Source: Luminiphilus sp.
GTDB taxonomy: Bacteria; Pseudomonadota; Gammaproteobacteria; Pseudomonadales; Halieaceae
DNA: 57,766 bases
Direction of reading: 5' to 3'
Assembly: GCA_029242325.1 (NCBI GenBank)
Contig: JAQWUD010000033.1
Location: forward strand, 1-57,766
Position 1 is the stretch's first letter; each line of letters opens with the position of its first letter. The notes below the pieces were generated by a model. It made no database searches. It was not told the origin of the DNA and worked only from the letters and a program-made list of their open reading frames with translations. The position numbers were made by a program, and so were the translations under genes. Below, in pieces: positions 15,496 through 25,080 of this stretch.

Positions 15496-16512
15496 TCAAC
15501 CAACCTTCGCGGGTGCACCCAGCACCCGGGGCTCTAGTTGCAGATTCACACCGAACCGGTCCGCAACGCTTGCCGCAATCTCGCCGGCCAGCGCGAGCCA
15601 AGGCTCGGCCGTTAGCGCACCCGCCCCGACTAAGACCAGGGCGTGGTCTTCAGAAACTTTCACGCCCCGCCGCTCTACTCCACGCCACCCCAACTGATCA
15701 ATCAGCCAGGCGGCCGGGATTTTGAACGCACCGCCCGGCATCGGAAATGCGGGCACCTCGGGTGCCTGTTGACGCAAAACGTCGCACTCGTGGCCGGAGA
15801 CGATCGGATTCTTGAAAAAACTGCCCACATTGGGCGTGACGATGGGGTCGGGCAAGCGCTCTCGTCTTATCGATATGACCGCAGCCAGCACCGCGTCGTG
15901 GGTTAACTCAGCGTCGGCAAGTCGCTGGCTCAACAACGGGTAACTTGCCTCGACCGGTGCCTCCCGGTCCAGTTCGAGCTCAACCTGCGTGATGATCCAC
16001 TTGGCGCCCTCCGGCCGTTTGAACAGACTGTCACGGTAGCCAAAATCACAGTCTCCGGATGACAGCACGGTGCGTTCCCCTGTCCACCGATCTACCACGT
16101 GCACTCGACGGATCCTATCCGCCACCTCGACACCATAAGCGCCGATATTCTGGATAGGCGCTGCACCCACCGATCCGGGGATCAAGGCTAAATTGGCCAG
16201 GCCATGCAAACCCTGGTGATGACACCACACAACTAAGTCATGCCAATTTTCTCCAGCACCTATCCGCAGAACGGCTCGACGGCCATCATCAGCACATAGC
16301 GTACGACCCTTGAGTGCGATGACCAACACCAGGCCCGGCACCGTACGCTCCAGAATGACGTTGCTGCCACCGCCAAGTATTTCGATCGGTCTCTGGCTCA
16401 TCTCTGGCAAAAACTTCTCGAACTGATCCATAGCGGTGACATGAATAAGCTCTTCCGCTACGGCCTCAAGAGCCAGCGTATTCAGCGTCCTCATGCTCAC
16501 ATTTTTTGTCAT
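15496..16512 (-). CDS. murB: UDP-N-acetylenolpyruvoylglucosamine reductase
   Basis: 338 residues from the ATG at 16512, four nt after the kdsB stop; the longer open frame reaching 16656 lies within kdsB and is rejected. An FAD enzyme completing UDP-N-acetylmuramate in peptidoglycan synthesis. Motifs seen: PIEILGGGSNVILE (FAD-binding), IPGSVGAAPIQNIGAYGVE, GYRDSLFK, and PNVGSFFKNPIVS with the catalytic serine region, followed by the type I MurB carboxy-terminal part (AWLIDQLGWRGVERRGVKVS). Located between kdsB and uvrC on the same strand, so likely cotranscribed with the lipid A/KDO genes. Confidence 0.94.
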   Translation of the reverse strand: MTKNVSMRTLNTLALEAVAEELIHVTAMDQFEKFLPEMSQRPIEILGGGSNVILERTVPGLVLVIALKGRTLCADDGRRAVLRIGAGENWHDLVVWCHHQGLHGLANLALIPGSVGAAPIQNIGAYGVEVADRIRRVHVVDRWTGERTVLSSGDCDFGYRDSLFKRPEGAKWIITQVELELDREAPVEASYPLLSQRLADAELTHDAVLAAVISIRRERLPDPIVTPNVGSFFKNPIVSGHECDVLRQQAPEVPAFPMPGGAFKIPAAWLIDQLGWRGVERRGVKVSEDHALVLVGAGALTAEPWLALAGEIAASVADRFGVNLQLEPRVLGAPAKVG

Positions 16513-16516
16513 CGCC

Positions 16517-17260
16517 TTAACTGCCTGCGGCGAGCAACCGCCTGATCGCCGCCAAATCTTCCTCGGTATCGACTCCCGCAGGCACCGGCTCGGGAGCAAG
16601 ATCAATCTGTATGTGTGCGTCATAAGCCAGCGCCCTAAGTTGCTCCAGCGACTCACTGGCTTCTATCTGGCTAGGTTCCCACGACACAAACTGCGCTAGA
16701 AAGCCTGCGCGATATGCGTAAAGCCCAACGTGACGGCACATGGGTGCCGGAGGACTGTTGTCGCGTTGAGCTGGAATGGGTGATCGGGAAAAATACATCG
16801 CCCGACCACTGTTGCTGGCAACCACCTTCACTACCGAGGGCAGTTGAGCATGCGCATGATCCAGCGGCTCCATGAGTGTCGCCATATCCGCACCGGGTCG
16901 CTCAGAAAGCATTGCTGCCACGTGCTGAATATTCGCCACGGGCATTAACGGCTCGTCTCCCTGAAGGTTCACAACGATCTGATCCGCCCGAAGAGCCAGC
17001 TTGTCAGCCACCTCAGCCAGACGATCCGTGCCTGAGGCATGCTCGGGGTCAGTCATCACGACGTCCGCCCCTCGCGCTGTCATCTCGTCAGCGATTCGCT
17101 CATGGTCTGTAGCGATCAGTACCCTATCCGCACCCGCCTGCATCGCCCTCTCCCATACCCATGCCACCATCGGCTTATCACCAATAGGCCGGAGTGCTTT
17201 ACCGGGCAGACGGGTCGAGGCGTAACGGGCGGGGATAACAATATGAAACATCTCTGACAT
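16517..17260 (-). CDS. kdsB: 3-deoxy-manno-octulosonate cytidylyltransferase (CMP-KDO synthetase)
   Basis: 247 residues, as in E. coli (248). Activates KDO for attachment to lipid A. N-terminal nucleotide-binding motif IPARYASTRLPGKAL, then VATDHERIADEM, NLQGDEPLMP, and the later RHVGLYAYRAGFL and ESLEQLRALAYD. It starts five nt after lpxK. In many gammaproteobacteria a small Trm112-like zinc protein gene separates lpxK and kdsB; here there is no room for it. Cytoplasmic enzyme. Confidence 0.95.
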   Translation of the reverse strand: MSEMFHIVIPARYASTRLPGKALRPIGDKPMVAWVWERAMQAGADRVLIATDHERIADEMTARGADVVMTDPEHASGTDRLAEVADKLALRADQIVVNLQGDEPLMPVANIQHVAAMLSERPGADMATLMEPLDHAHAQLPSVVKVVASNSGRAMYFSRSPIPAQRDNSPPAPMCRHVGLYAYRAGFLAQFVSWEPSQIEASESLEQLRALAYDAHIQIDLAPEPVPAGVDTEEDLAAIRRLLAAGS

Positions 17261-17265
17261 CTACT

Positions 17266-18279
17266 CTACGCTCTCGATAAGAACACTGATTCCAACGTTG
17301 AAAGCAATGATGCAGGCAATACGGCCTCGATTTCCACTACCCACAGACGCCCCTCTATTGGCGAATGTGTGGTGCAGTCCAACTTGACCGCGTCTTTGCG
17401 CGTGACGACCACAATATCCGTCGGCACACGCTCCAGCCTCCTCACAGTGATCCGCTCGTGGTCTGGCAAGGCCACCTCCGCGACTGACAGCCCCTCCTTT
17501 GTCAACATATCGAAGAATTGCCGGGGTTGGCCGAGGCCGGTCATCGCAGTCACCGATTGCTGACGCCATTCATCGAGACAATCAGACCATGCGAGGTAAC
17601 GCCCCGAAACCCACTCTCGGACACCGCTGATAGTGTAAGAAAATGCGCGGTCGGGATCGCCACTGTTGCGTATCAGAACCCAGTCCACCGATTCGAGACG
17701 AGAAGCAGGCTCGCGCAGGGGCCCTGCCGGGATCAACCTACCGTTCCCCAAGCCCCGATCGGCATCCAACACGATGATCTCCATGTCACGCGGTAAGGAA
17801 TAGTGCTGAAGACCATCGTCAGACAAAACGACATCGATGGGTTCCTGCTCAATTAAAGCATCGAGCGCACGCCGTCGATCCCGACAGACCACCACGGGCG
17901 CGCCCAGAGACCGCCGGATCAATAGCGGCTCATCGCCCACTTGTCTCGCATCATGGGTCTCTAAAACCGTTGTCGGGATATCGCCCACGTCGCTGCGGTA
18001 ACCTCGACTTAAAACGCCAACGCGCAGACCGCGACTCTGCAACCAAGACCCCAAGGCAATGAGAATCGGCGTTTTGCCTGTTCCACCAACCGTCAACCCG
18101 CCCACGATGATGACCTTGACTCCCTCCGGCGTGACGCCCTTGGGCAAGGCTTTACGCCGCCGTCGCTTGATGACCATGTGCACGATCAAAGACAGCGGCA
18201 GCAGCCCCAGGGACACGACACTGCGCTCGTACCAGATGTGGGTCAAAGCGCGCTCTAGCAACCCGCGCAATGTGGTCAT
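17266..18279 (-). CDS. lpxK: Tetraacyldisaccharide 4'-kinase
   Basis: 337 residues, family length. Phosphorylates the 4' position of the lipid A disaccharide at the inner membrane. N-terminal hydrophobic segment (LGLLPLSLIVHMVIKRRRR) anchors the protein; the P-loop is GGLTVGGTGKTP. SRGYRSD, VVLSDDGLQHYSL and DADRGLGNGRLIPAGPLREP are diagnostic for LpxK. Its start overlaps the msbA stop by four nt (ATGA), so the kinase and the flippase are translationally coupled, as in E. coli msbA-lpxK. Confidence 0.95.
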   Translation of the reverse strand: MTTLRGLLERALTHIWYERSVVSLGLLPLSLIVHMVIKRRRRKALPKGVTPEGVKVIIVGGLTVGGTGKTPILIALGSWLQSRGLRVGVLSRGYRSDVGDIPTTVLETHDARQVGDEPLLIRRSLGAPVVVCRDRRRALDALIEQEPIDVVLSDDGLQHYSLPRDMEIIVLDADRGLGNGRLIPAGPLREPASRLESVDWVLIRNSGDPDRAFSYTISGVREWVSGRYLAWSDCLDEWRQQSVTAMTGLGQPRQFFDMLTKEGLSVAEVALPDHERITVRRLERVPTDIVVVTRKDAVKLDCTTHSPIEGRLWVVEIEAVLPASLLSTLESVFLSRA

Positions 18280-20096
18280 GAGGGGCTGAATCCCTGCTGA
18301 TAGAGGGTGGCATACAGGCCGGGTTCTCCAATCAGGGACTGATGAGTCCCTTGAGCCACTATGCGCCCCTTATCCATGACCACGATTAAATCAGCCCGCT
18401 CCACGGTTGACAGCCGATGCGCAATAACCAAAGTCGTGCGTCCTGCCGAGGCTGCCTCAAGCGATGCCTGAATAGCAGCCTCGGACTCGGTATCCAGTGC
18501 AGAAGTCGCCTCGTCCAGTATCAAAACGGGTGCATTTTTCAGCACCGCCCTGGCTATTGCGAGGCGCTGGCGCTGCCCCCCTGACAACCCCCCTCCACCA
18601 TCACCCAGGCGCGTATCAATGCCCCGGGGTAACTCACTTACAAAGGACGCCGCCTGAGCCGCCTCAAGTGCCGCATAGACGGCCTCATCATCACGACTGT
18701 CGTGCTGTCCAAATATCACATTCGCCCTGACAGTATCGCTGAATAACACGACCTGCTGCGCCACTATGGCAAGCTGGTGGCGATATTCAGACAGACGGAA
18801 GTTTTCAATGGGCTGCTCATCCAAGCAAATCTGCCCATTATCGGGCGCGTAAAAGCGGCACAAAAGCTGCATCAAAGTCGTTTTACCTGCCCCTGATCGG
18901 CCCACAAATGCCACCATGCTACCGGCGGGGATCTCAAGACTCAGATCGCTGAGCACCCTGTGGTTGTCGCCGGGATAGGAAAAACTAACGTGCTGAAAAG
19001 AAATCGCGCCTTTCGCACGCTCTATCGAAACCCGTCCGTTATCAGTTTCAAGCGGGGTATCGATCTGCTGAAAAAGGTCTTCCGCCGCCGCCAATCCGCG
19101 CTGCACCACGCTCTGAACGTTCGTCAGTGTGCGAATAGGCTTCCCAAGCTGGGTAGCAGCAGCGATAAAAGCCACAAGCGACCCGGCCGTAAACCCAGCC
19201 AGAATGTCTGGATCAAGGGCGAACCAAAATAAAACCGCTAGGGCTACCGACAGCAGAACCTGTGCGACAGGTGTCGACACGGCCTGCACAAACGCAAGCT
19301 TCAGACTTTGCACTCGATTGAACTGACTCGCCGCATGGAACCGCTCGCTTTGCTGTGCTGCAGCGGCAAACATACGAATTTCGTCAAACGCTGCAACACT
19401 TTCGTTACTGAGTTGCGTTACCTCTCCCATCGATTCCTGAATGCGCTTTGAATAACGACGAAAGTGCCGCCCAACGACCAAAACAACCACCGCGATCGCC
19501 GGCGCAATCGCGAAGAACACCAGCGTCAATTTCCAATTGAGGTACAGCATGTAGCTGATCAATGCCAGTACTGTCAGCCCATCGCGCAAGATCGTTTTAA
19601 GGGCTTCGGAGGAGGCACCACTGACTTGTTCGACGTTAAAAGTGAGTTTGGACACCAGCTCACCATGCGTATAAGCGTCGATAGCGGGCTTGGGCACGCG
19701 TATCAACACATCAAACACCTGCGTGCGCAATCGATGAACAACGCCACGTGCAACAATATTCATAAAGTAGTTACCGAAAAAATAACCACTTGCGCGGATC
19801 AGTGCCAGTACGATCGCCGCCGCAGGCACCGCCATCCGCGCATAGTGCACAGGGTCCATATCGCCTGGCGGCCAAAACCAATGCGCAGTCCGCGCCACAA
19901 ACCCGATACCGATCTGCGATGCCTCGCCAAGTGAATCGAGTAAAAACTGGGTGAGATCGGCGAGCAGGACATTGGAGATTGAATAGACAATGAAGCCGAA
20001 AAAGCTCAGCAGGAAGGCACCGGCGTAGACAGATACATATCCGAGCAGACGGGAATACAACACCCAGTCACTTTGTTTGCTCTGCTCTGCTTTCAC
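18276..20096 (-). CDS. msbA: Lipid A export ATP-binding/permease (MsbA flippase)
   Basis: 606 residues, half-transporter with an N-terminal six-helix transmembrane domain and C-terminal ABC domain (from about residue 365). Walker A GRSGAGKTT, Q-loop AIVAQQVVLFSD, signature LSGGQRQRLAIARA, Walker B VLILDEATSALD, H-switch VIAHRLSTV. Flips lipid A-core across the inner membrane. Position directly before lpxK distinguishes it from other half-size exporters of the same family. The 166 nt between it and comEC show no gene; its promoter probably lies just upstream of 20,096. Confidence 0.92.
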   Translation of the reverse strand: MKAEQSKQSDWVLYSRLLGYVSVYAGAFLLSFFGFIVYSISNVLLADLTQFLLDSLGEASQIGIGFVARTAHWFWPPGDMDPVHYARMAVPAAAIVLALIRASGYFFGNYFMNIVARGVVHRLRTQVFDVLIRVPKPAIDAYTHGELVSKLTFNVEQVSGASSEALKTILRDGLTVLALISYMLYLNWKLTLVFFAIAPAIAVVVLVVGRHFRRYSKRIQESMGEVTQLSNESVAAFDEIRMFAAAAQQSERFHAASQFNRVQSLKLAFVQAVSTPVAQVLLSVALAVLFWFALDPDILAGFTAGSLVAFIAAATQLGKPIRTLTNVQSVVQRGLAAAEDLFQQIDTPLETDNGRVSIERAKGAISFQHVSFSYPGDNHRVLSDLSLEIPAGSMVAFVGRSGAGKTTLMQLLCRFYAPDNGQICLDEQPIENFRLSEYRHQLAIVAQQVVLFSDTVRANVIFGQHDSRDDEAVYAALEAAQAASFVSELPRGIDTRLGDGGGGLSGGQRQRLAIARAVLKNAPVLILDEATSALDTESEAAIQASLEAASAGRTTLVIAHRLSTVERADLIVVMDKGRIVAQGTHQSLIGEPGLYATLYQQGFSPS

Positions 20097-20262
20097 TTTT
20101 ACCCCTGTACTTGAGAATCAGCTCAGTGGCGACAATCTTCCCCAGGCTGAGATAGAAGTGCCGAAACGCGGCCGGCCGACTGTCAGCCTACCGAATGTTA
20201 CTCGGGACGATAAAGTATACCGGCCTACCCCAGTGAGCCACAGAAAGCGTTTTGGCAGGTAT

Positions 20263-22485
20263 TTACGGCAATTTCAGCCAATATGGGGACCACTCATCTC
20301 GCTGCGTCAAGACACCTGCCCTGTGTTCTGGCGACAATCTGATCGTTATAGCGCCGCGCTCTGCCGTGGTCAGCACCGAAGATCGCCACGCCGAGGACAG
20401 TCTGGATAACACCTCGGGATGGGGGTGCCCAAAGCGATTTGCCCGCCCCGCACTGATCACAGACCAGCCCGGTCTGACCCATTTCAATAGGGTGTGACTG
20501 CTTGATGAGCGACTGCCATGGTGTGCAACTACTAAAACCGTCGCCGAGAGCGTCTCACGCCAGTAACGAACCCAGTGGCGCTCCCTGCGACTGGAGATGT
20601 CACCCATTACCAAAATCCGATGGCTACCCGCCACAAGCAACAGACCGCAGGATTGATCGTTGGCATCTTCCTGCGCAGAGCCCGGACCATTGAGCACCAA
20701 AATCTCGAGCTCTCCCCATCTCCAGCGCTCGCCATTACGACATCCCTCTCCACCGAAGCCGATGTGCCGGTCCACCGGCAACCGCTCGCGGATCGCACGA
20801 GCACCCCCGCTGTGATCACGATCTGCATGGCTAATCACCAGCATATCCAGTTTTTTGATACCGCGACTAAGCAAATGTGGCAGCACCGTTTTTTCAGCCT
20901 GAGTAAATCTGCCGGGGACACCATCGCCCGTGTCATAGAGCAACACCCTACCCGCTGCTTCTGCGACAAGTGACAGGCCCTGTCCTACATCCAGCACCGT
21001 CATCGAAATAACGTGTGCTGGCGCGCGCGGCAGCATCTGTAAGACCACAATCAAGCAAAGCGAGGCGAGGGAATACATCCTGGCAACGTGCCAGCACATA
21101 ATCGCCGCCAGCCCAAACATCAAGCCAATGCCATCTAATGGCACGACAACAATTGCGATCGGCTGGCAGCAATCCAGTAGCATCTGCAGTGGAACCATCA
21201 GCCGCTCCCAGGCTGCCGCACTGAGCATCAGCGTAAGCTCCGACATCGCGGGAGCAAGGTCTGCAGTAGCCACGCCCACAAGACCCATTGGCACCATGAA
21301 GAGGGTCACAACCGGCACCGCCAACAGGTTCACGGGAATGCCAAGCCAACTGGCCTCCCCAAACCAAAACAGCGACAGGGGCGCCATCAAGACAACCAAC
21401 AAAAATTGTGTCCTGAGCAGCGAGAGCGGATCGCCGGACAAGTTTGAATGACTCACCAACAGCCAGGTCGCAGAGGCGCTGAGCCAGAAGCTACTGCCCA
21501 GAAGGACCATGGGGTCCCACATTGCAAGCACAAGCAATGCAAGTAGCAGAGATCGACGCGGCGATGCTGCCCATCCGCATAACGAGGGTATTTGAGTCGC
21601 CAGCAGCATCAGATAAGCGCGCTGCGTTGGCAGTGATGCTCCCGTCAGCAAAACGTAAAGGCCCGTCACACTGATGACGGTTAAAGCTGATATACGGCTG
21701 ACGCCCCGGTCTCCGGAGACCCGAAAGAATCGACGCGGTAACTGTGTGATCAAGTGGATCAAGCTTCCCAGCAGGGCAATATGCAGGCCACTGATCACCA
21801 GCACGTGAACGATCCCCAGATACCGCAGATCTTGCCAGAGAGCTTGATCAATGCCTCGAGTATCACCGAACAGCAGTGCCCTCATCACCAACCACCCCTG
21901 ACCAGCTTGAGTGGACCAGTCATTGAGAAACCGGGTCCGATATTTGCTGACGGGGCCTCGGTCGGCGATCATGACCAACGGTCCGACAACCGTGGCTACT
22001 GCGTCCAAACTCCGACTCACCGATCGAGCCTGGTCTGGCAACACACCGGGGTTTAACTGACTCGGCAAAGGCTTGAGACGAACAGCGCCGGAGATAACCC
22101 GGCCGTAAGCGAGGGCCTGCTCCAGCTCGTTAGTCTCCAGGTATTGCCTAATGACAAGACGGTCCGGGCCACGGCATTCTGGCGAATCAATTTGGTGCAC
22201 CTTGAGTGAAGCACTGACCCGCCAATGCCCGCGGTCAGTCCATTCTCTCTTCGGCAGCGTTGTCACACGCCCGGTTACGTTAACCGTACGCCCGAAACAC
22301 GCATCAGGCAGGCGCGAATCAAGCCAGAGCATGCCGCTGATACTCCCCCAGATACAGCCCCACACTATGGCGGCAAGAGGCACCCACCTTGACCTCAGTA
22401 TCCTCGGCACGGCGGCCAGTAACAGCAAACCCCAGTGCGGAGCAGGCAACCATAGGCTAACAACCAAGCCCGCTATGAGGCTCAT
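20263..22485 (-). CDS. comEC: DNA internalization / ComEC-Rec2 family channel with metallo-beta-lactamase domain
   Basis: About 740 residues from ATG 22485 (MSLIAGLVVSLW), preceded by an AGGA-like site; the frame also has GTG 22551, which would add 22 polar residues. N-terminal DUF4131 domain with several membrane segments and an OB-like soluble region, the Competence domain in the middle (GIVHVLVISGLHIALLGSL, LTGASLPTQRAYLML), and a C-terminal metallo-beta-lactamase domain (VISHADRDHSGGARAI, VLDVGQGLSLVAEAAG, VAHHGSRSSSSH). It transports single-stranded DNA across the inner membrane in naturally competent bacteria. Whether this organism is competent cannot be judged from the window. Confidence 0.92.
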   Translation of the reverse strand: MSLIAGLVVSLWLPAPHWGLLLLAAVPRILRSRWVPLAAIVWGCIWGSISGMLWLDSRLPDACFGRTVNVTGRVTTLPKREWTDRGHWRVSASLKVHQIDSPECRGPDRLVIRQYLETNELEQALAYGRVISGAVRLKPLPSQLNPGVLPDQARSVSRSLDAVATVVGPLVMIADRGPVSKYRTRFLNDWSTQAGQGWLVMRALLFGDTRGIDQALWQDLRYLGIVHVLVISGLHIALLGSLIHLITQLPRRFFRVSGDRGVSRISALTVISVTGLYVLLTGASLPTQRAYLMLLATQIPSLCGWAASPRRSLLLALLVLAMWDPMVLLGSSFWLSASATWLLVSHSNLSGDPLSLLRTQFLLVVLMAPLSLFWFGEASWLGIPVNLLAVPVVTLFMVPMGLVGVATADLAPAMSELTLMLSAAAWERLMVPLQMLLDCCQPIAIVVVPLDGIGLMFGLAAIMCWHVARMYSLASLCLIVVLQMLPRAPAHVISMTVLDVGQGLSLVAEAAGRVLLYDTGDGVPGRFTQAEKTVLPHLLSRGIKKLDMLVISHADRDHSGGARAIRERLPVDRHIGFGGEGCRNGERWRWGELEILVLNGPGSAQEDANDQSCGLLLVAGSHRILVMGDISSRRERHWVRYWRETLSATVLVVAHHGSRSSSSHTLLKWVRPGWSVISAGRANRFGHPHPEVLSRLSSAWRSSVLTTAERGAITIRLSPEHRAGVLTQRDEWSPYWLKLP

Positions 22486-22682
22486 CAAATCCTGGTCTCT
22501 GATCTGCCTGACAGCAATGGCCCTGGGAAGAGGCTCGCTCTGGATGATCACTGCTCAACTGCGGGTAATAATGCACTGCAGTCAATCGGCCTACTTCCTT
22601 GACCTCCACTTCAGTGGTTAAATTTGGTCGACAAAGACTATGATGGTCTTCTCTAACAGGTCGCTTGCGGCCAGCGGCGCAC

Positions 22683-23201
22683 ATGTTAAAGAAACGACTC
22701 AGACAATGGATCCCAGCACCGAGCAGACTGCGGCAACACCGCTCTCTTCGGATTTTCGGTGCATGGGCGGAGGAGAGCAGACTGTGGCAGTTGAGCCGTC
22801 AGAGTACCGCCAAGGCCTTCGCTATCGGGCTCTATTGCGCAATGCTTCCCATACCGGGGCAAATGTTTATCTCTGTCGCGCTGGCCATTATTTTCACCGC
22901 CAACCTGCCCATCAGTTTCGCTTTGATTTTCATCACCAACCCCCTCACCATGCCCGCCATTTTTTACGGTGCCTACAAGCTAGGCGCGTGGTGTATGGGA
23001 AGACCACCCATGGAAGTGGAATTTGAGGCGTCGTGGACATGGTTTACCCAAAGTCTGGATGAGATCTGGGTCCCCTTAGTGGTTGGCTCACAGATCTTGG
23101 GAGTGTTGTCCGCCATTCTCGGCTACCTACTGGTGGACACCCTGTGGCGCAATGCAATCCGGCAACAGTGGCGGGCGCGAGAACGCCGACGCCTTCAATG
23201 A
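22683..23201 (+). CDS. DUF2062 membrane protein
   Basis: 172 residues from ATG 22683 (MLKKRLRQW); a TTG at 22665 could add six residues. The DUF2062 core is the hydrophobic middle (AKAFAIGLYCAMLPIPGQM, ALAIIFTANLPISFALIF, NPLTMPAIFYGAYKLG), with another membrane helix near residue 140 and a basic arginine-rich tail. Probably an inner membrane protein; the function of the family is not established. It diverges from comEC and ends convergent with lolE, overlapping it by 7 nt. The same gene neighbours comEC and lolC in Pseudomonas, as I recall, so the position is conserved. Confidence 0.85.
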   Translation: MLKKRLRQWIPAPSRLRQHRSLRIFGAWAEESRLWQLSRQSTAKAFAIGLYCAMLPIPGQMFISVALAIIFTANLPISFALIFITNPLTMPAIFYGAYKLGAWCMGRPPMEVEFEASWTWFTQSLDEIWVPLVVGSQILGVLSAILGYLLVDTLWRNAIRQQWRARERRRLQ

Positions 23202-24400
23202 GACAGGGTTTCTGCAAGCGGAAGCGAAGACGCTCGCATAGCAGGCAGTGTTGCTGCCAACACAGATAACGCCATCGCGATGGCCCCAGTTGAGGCAAAA
23301 TCCTGCCAACGAATATCCACCGGAACAAATGACAGCGGATACACATCTGTCTGCAGTAACGGATACTCCAACCACTGCTCCAGCAGCAACGCAGCCTCTG
23401 GCACCCAGCAGGCCATCACGTAGCCCAGTAACGTGCCGGCTGCCACACCGACCACACCAATCACCGCACCCTGGATGAAAAATATTGACATGACGTCTCT
23501 GGAGCGAGCACCCATGGCCACCAGCATTGCCACAACTTTTCGCCGATCGGTGACGACCAACATTAGGGAAGAGACGATATTGAAGGCCGCAACGAAAATA
23601 ACCACAAGCAGTATGAGACTAATCAAGTCTCTCGAGAGCTGGATTGCCGAATACAGGTTGCCGTGAGTCGCGCGCCAGTCAGTAACCCGGAACGAAGCGG
23701 GTACCAGTTGCGTCAGATTCCACCGCCACTGCGCCGAGCTAAATACATCTTCTAGCTGAATCGATAAGCCCTCTGCCCTGCGTATCGCGTAGGCGCTCGC
23801 AACAAATACTTCTCGATGCACCAACGCCAAGCCCTCATCCAGCTCTGTTCCCGAGTCCAGCACCGCTTGCAGCGTCACGGAGACAGGCTGATACCGAAAC
23901 CCACCCTCGGCAGTCAGAATAAACGTCACGCGATCACCCACTACCAGCCCAAGCCTCGATGCCAATGCGCGTCCCAATATCAGCCCGTCTGGCGTCAATG
24001 CCTCGAGGGAGGGGCTGAGTAAGGCGAGATAAGGCTGCAGCGCTGAACGATCGATGGCTGTCAGTCTCGTTGCAGCGACAGACTGCCCTCTCATCAATAA
24101 CGCATCCGTGGTGGCAAAACGACTGACGCGCGCAACGTCTGGATCACTTCCCACGACCTCGGATAATTCCGCCCATGCTTCTGCAGTGCTCGAGCCAGAC
24201 ACCTGAACATGCGGAACCAGCGACAGAATGCGTTCCCGCATCTCCCTGTCGAAGCCATTCATCACCGATTGCACAGTCAGCAGCAGCGCTATGGCGAGCG
24301 CCATGCCTACTATCGAAACCCGCGACAGAAAAGTGGACAGCCCGGGGCCGGGGTCCAGCGTCTGTCTCAAGGCAATATTGAGGCAGAGCAGCCACGGCAT
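23195..24400 (-). CDS. lolE: Lipoprotein-releasing ABC transporter permease (LolE-type)
   Basis: 401 residues; MacB-like core domain followed by three FtsX-type helices at the C-terminal side plus one near the N-terminus (VSIVGMALAIALLLTVQSVMN). The motif VMNGFDREMRERILSLVPHV is typical of LolC/E. It extracts mature lipoproteins from the inner membrane for LolA. It is the second permease of the cluster, sharing one base with the lolD stop. Assigning E versus C rests on gene order and is not certain. Confidence 0.88.
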   Translation of the reverse strand: MPWLLCLNIALRQTLDPGPGLSTFLSRVSIVGMALAIALLLTVQSVMNGFDREMRERILSLVPHVQVSGSSTAEAWAELSEVVGSDPDVARVSRFATTDALLMRGQSVAATRLTAIDRSALQPYLALLSPSLEALTPDGLILGRALASRLGLVVGDRVTFILTAEGGFRYQPVSVTLQAVLDSGTELDEGLALVHREVFVASAYAIRRAEGLSIQLEDVFSSAQWRWNLTQLVPASFRVTDWRATHGNLYSAIQLSRDLISLILLVVIFVAAFNIVSSLMLVVTDRRKVVAMLVAMGARSRDVMSIFFIQGAVIGVVGVAAGTLLGYVMACWVPEAALLLEQWLEYPLLQTDVYPLSFVPVDIRWQDFASTGAIAMALSVLAATLPAMRASSLPLAETLSH

Positions 24401-25080
24401 CAGAGATCCTCCAACCGACCCGCTGATAGCGTGAGCCGTCTGTCCATGCGTGCAGCGATACTCGGGTCATGGGTTACCACCACGAACGCCGTATCGCGTG
24501 CACGTAGCGACTCCATCGTCGCAAGCACCTGATCTGCCGTCGCTGGGTCCAGGTTACCGGTTGGCTCATCCATCAAAACGCAGGCGGGTTCATTAACCAG
24601 CGCCCTGGCAATCGCCACGCGTTGCCGCTCACCACCTGAGAGTGCGGCTGGGCGATGATCCAGACGATTCGCCATTCCCAGCTCCCCTAACAACTCGCGA
24701 GCCTGCCGCTCGGCAACCCGTCGTGAAGCCCCCCCCATGCGCGCCGGCATGGCAACACTCTCCAACGCGGAAAACTCGGGCAACAGATGATGCATTTGAA
24801 ATACAAACCCGAGTCGCTGGTTTCGCCACCGGCTCCGCTCAATATCGGACATATCAGAAATCAGCCGCCCCGATACCGATACCGCTCCCGATGTGGGGAC
24901 GTCGAGTCCCCCCAATAGATTGAGCAACGTAGATTTGCCAGAGCCCGAGGCGCCAACAACAGCCACCCAGTCTGCTCGACTGACCAACATATCGAGATCT
25001 ACCAGCACCTCGACAGAGTGACGCCCATCCATGTAGTGCTTACAGAGGGATTTTGCGGACAACACAGGTGGATCAGACAT
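24400..25080 (-). CDS. lolD: Lipoprotein-releasing ABC transporter ATPase
   Basis: 226 residues. Walker [11 protein letters not shown]-loop region [20 protein letters not shown], signature [19 protein letters not shown], Walker [19 protein letters not shown]-loop [14 protein letters not shown]. It supplies ATP hydrolysis to the LolC/LolE permease pair at the inner membrane. It overlaps lolC by 8 nt and lolE by one base, so the three genes form a tight operon in the order C-D-E. Confidence 0.93.
   Translation of the reverse strand: MSDPPVLSAKSLCKHYMDGRHSVEVLVDLDMLVSRADWVAVVGASGSGKSTLLNLLGGLDVPTSGAVSVSGRLISDMSDIERSRWRNQRLGFVFQMHHLLPEFSALESVAMPARMGGASRRVAERQARELLGELGMANRLDHRPAALSGGERQRVAIARALVNEPACVLMDEPTGNLDPATADQVLATMESLRARDTAFVVVTHDPSIAARMDRRLTLSAGRLEDL

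Noticed and set aside
16513-16656. Longer N-terminus for MurB
   Set aside because: The added 48 residues lie inside kdsB in another frame and do not resemble MurB; the ATG at 16512 yields the normal length.
20097-20262. ExbB/ExbD remnants between msbA and comEC
   Set aside because: The 166-nt gap is too short and no frame resembles ExbB or ExbD; only promoter or leader sequence is likely.
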